NCBI GenBank assembly: GCA_016933985.1
Contig: JAFGTU010000096.1
Location: 1-5,268 of the forward strand
Direction of reading: 5' to 3'
Source of the DNA: Sedimentisphaerales bacterium
GTDB taxonomy: Bacteria > Planctomycetota > Phycisphaerae > Sedimentisphaerales > Anaerobacaceae
DNA length: 5,268 nt
Below are positions 5,211 through 5,268 of the stretch, piece by piece. Every line of letters starts with the position of its first letter. Position 1 is the stretch's first letter. Below the pieces are notes generated by a model that was given only the letters and a program-made list of their open reading frames with translations, did no database searches and was not told where the DNA came from. The position numbers and the translations under genes were made by a program.

Positions 5211-5268
5211 AGCCACGGAGACAGAAAGACACAAAAGAACTGCCACAGAGGTCACCGAGGGCACAGAG
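5211..5268. repeat. CACAGAG-type purine-rich repeat, runs off the window
   Basis: GCCACGGAGACAGAAAGACAC (5212-5232) is followed by a second, related arm, GCCACAGAGGTCACCGAGG (5242-5260), then GCACAGAG at the edge. The core words CACGGAG, CACAGAG, CACCGAG and CACAGAG recur. I recall such CCACAGAG.CACAGAG stretches as a dispersed intergenic element in many environmental genomes. The right boundary is unseen. Confidence 0.55.

Overview
The window reads as an accessory stretch of a Gram-negative, polysaccharide-degrading bacterium. A planctomycete, probably of the Phycisphaerae/Sedimentisphaerales type, is the best guess. This rests on recalled resemblance, not a search: the GH97 subgroup, the P-loop NTPase type, the short LED..GxxRA peptide, and several kinds of intergenic repeat that I associate with those genomes. 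There is no rRNA or tRNA to settle it.

Layout. (1) 1-437, minus: the first 145 codons of murA (peptidoglycan precursor synthesis), cut by the window edge. (2) 438-555: a divergent intergenic region with an inverted repeat. (3) 556-1467 and 1504-3477, plus: a CPBP-type intramembrane metalloprotease, then 36 nt later a secreted GH97 glycoside hydrolase. They are probably co-transcribed, but nothing in the sequence ties their functions together. (4) 3458-3483: a hairpin and an overlapping palindrome where GH97 meets the convergent minus-strand genes. The two opposing stop codons are two bases apart. (5) 3480-3593, minus: a 37-codon ORF that looks like the start of a larger family, cut short. (6) 3583-4647, minus: an ORF whose first half is a P-loop NTPase and whose second half is the end of a right-handed beta-helix protein. 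It looks like an in-frame chimera. (7) about 4690-5268: no convincing gene, but a mosaic of at least four different repeat types, including two diverged copies of a ~116-nt element 235 nt apart.

The left two thirds is ordinary and well formed. The right third looks like a scrap yard, with a truncated NTPase joined to a beta-helix tail, a truncated small ORF and a dense repeat patch, all reading or abutting on the minus strand. This is the part worth a second look. No CRISPR array, transposase, integrase, tRNA or complete known defence system was seen.
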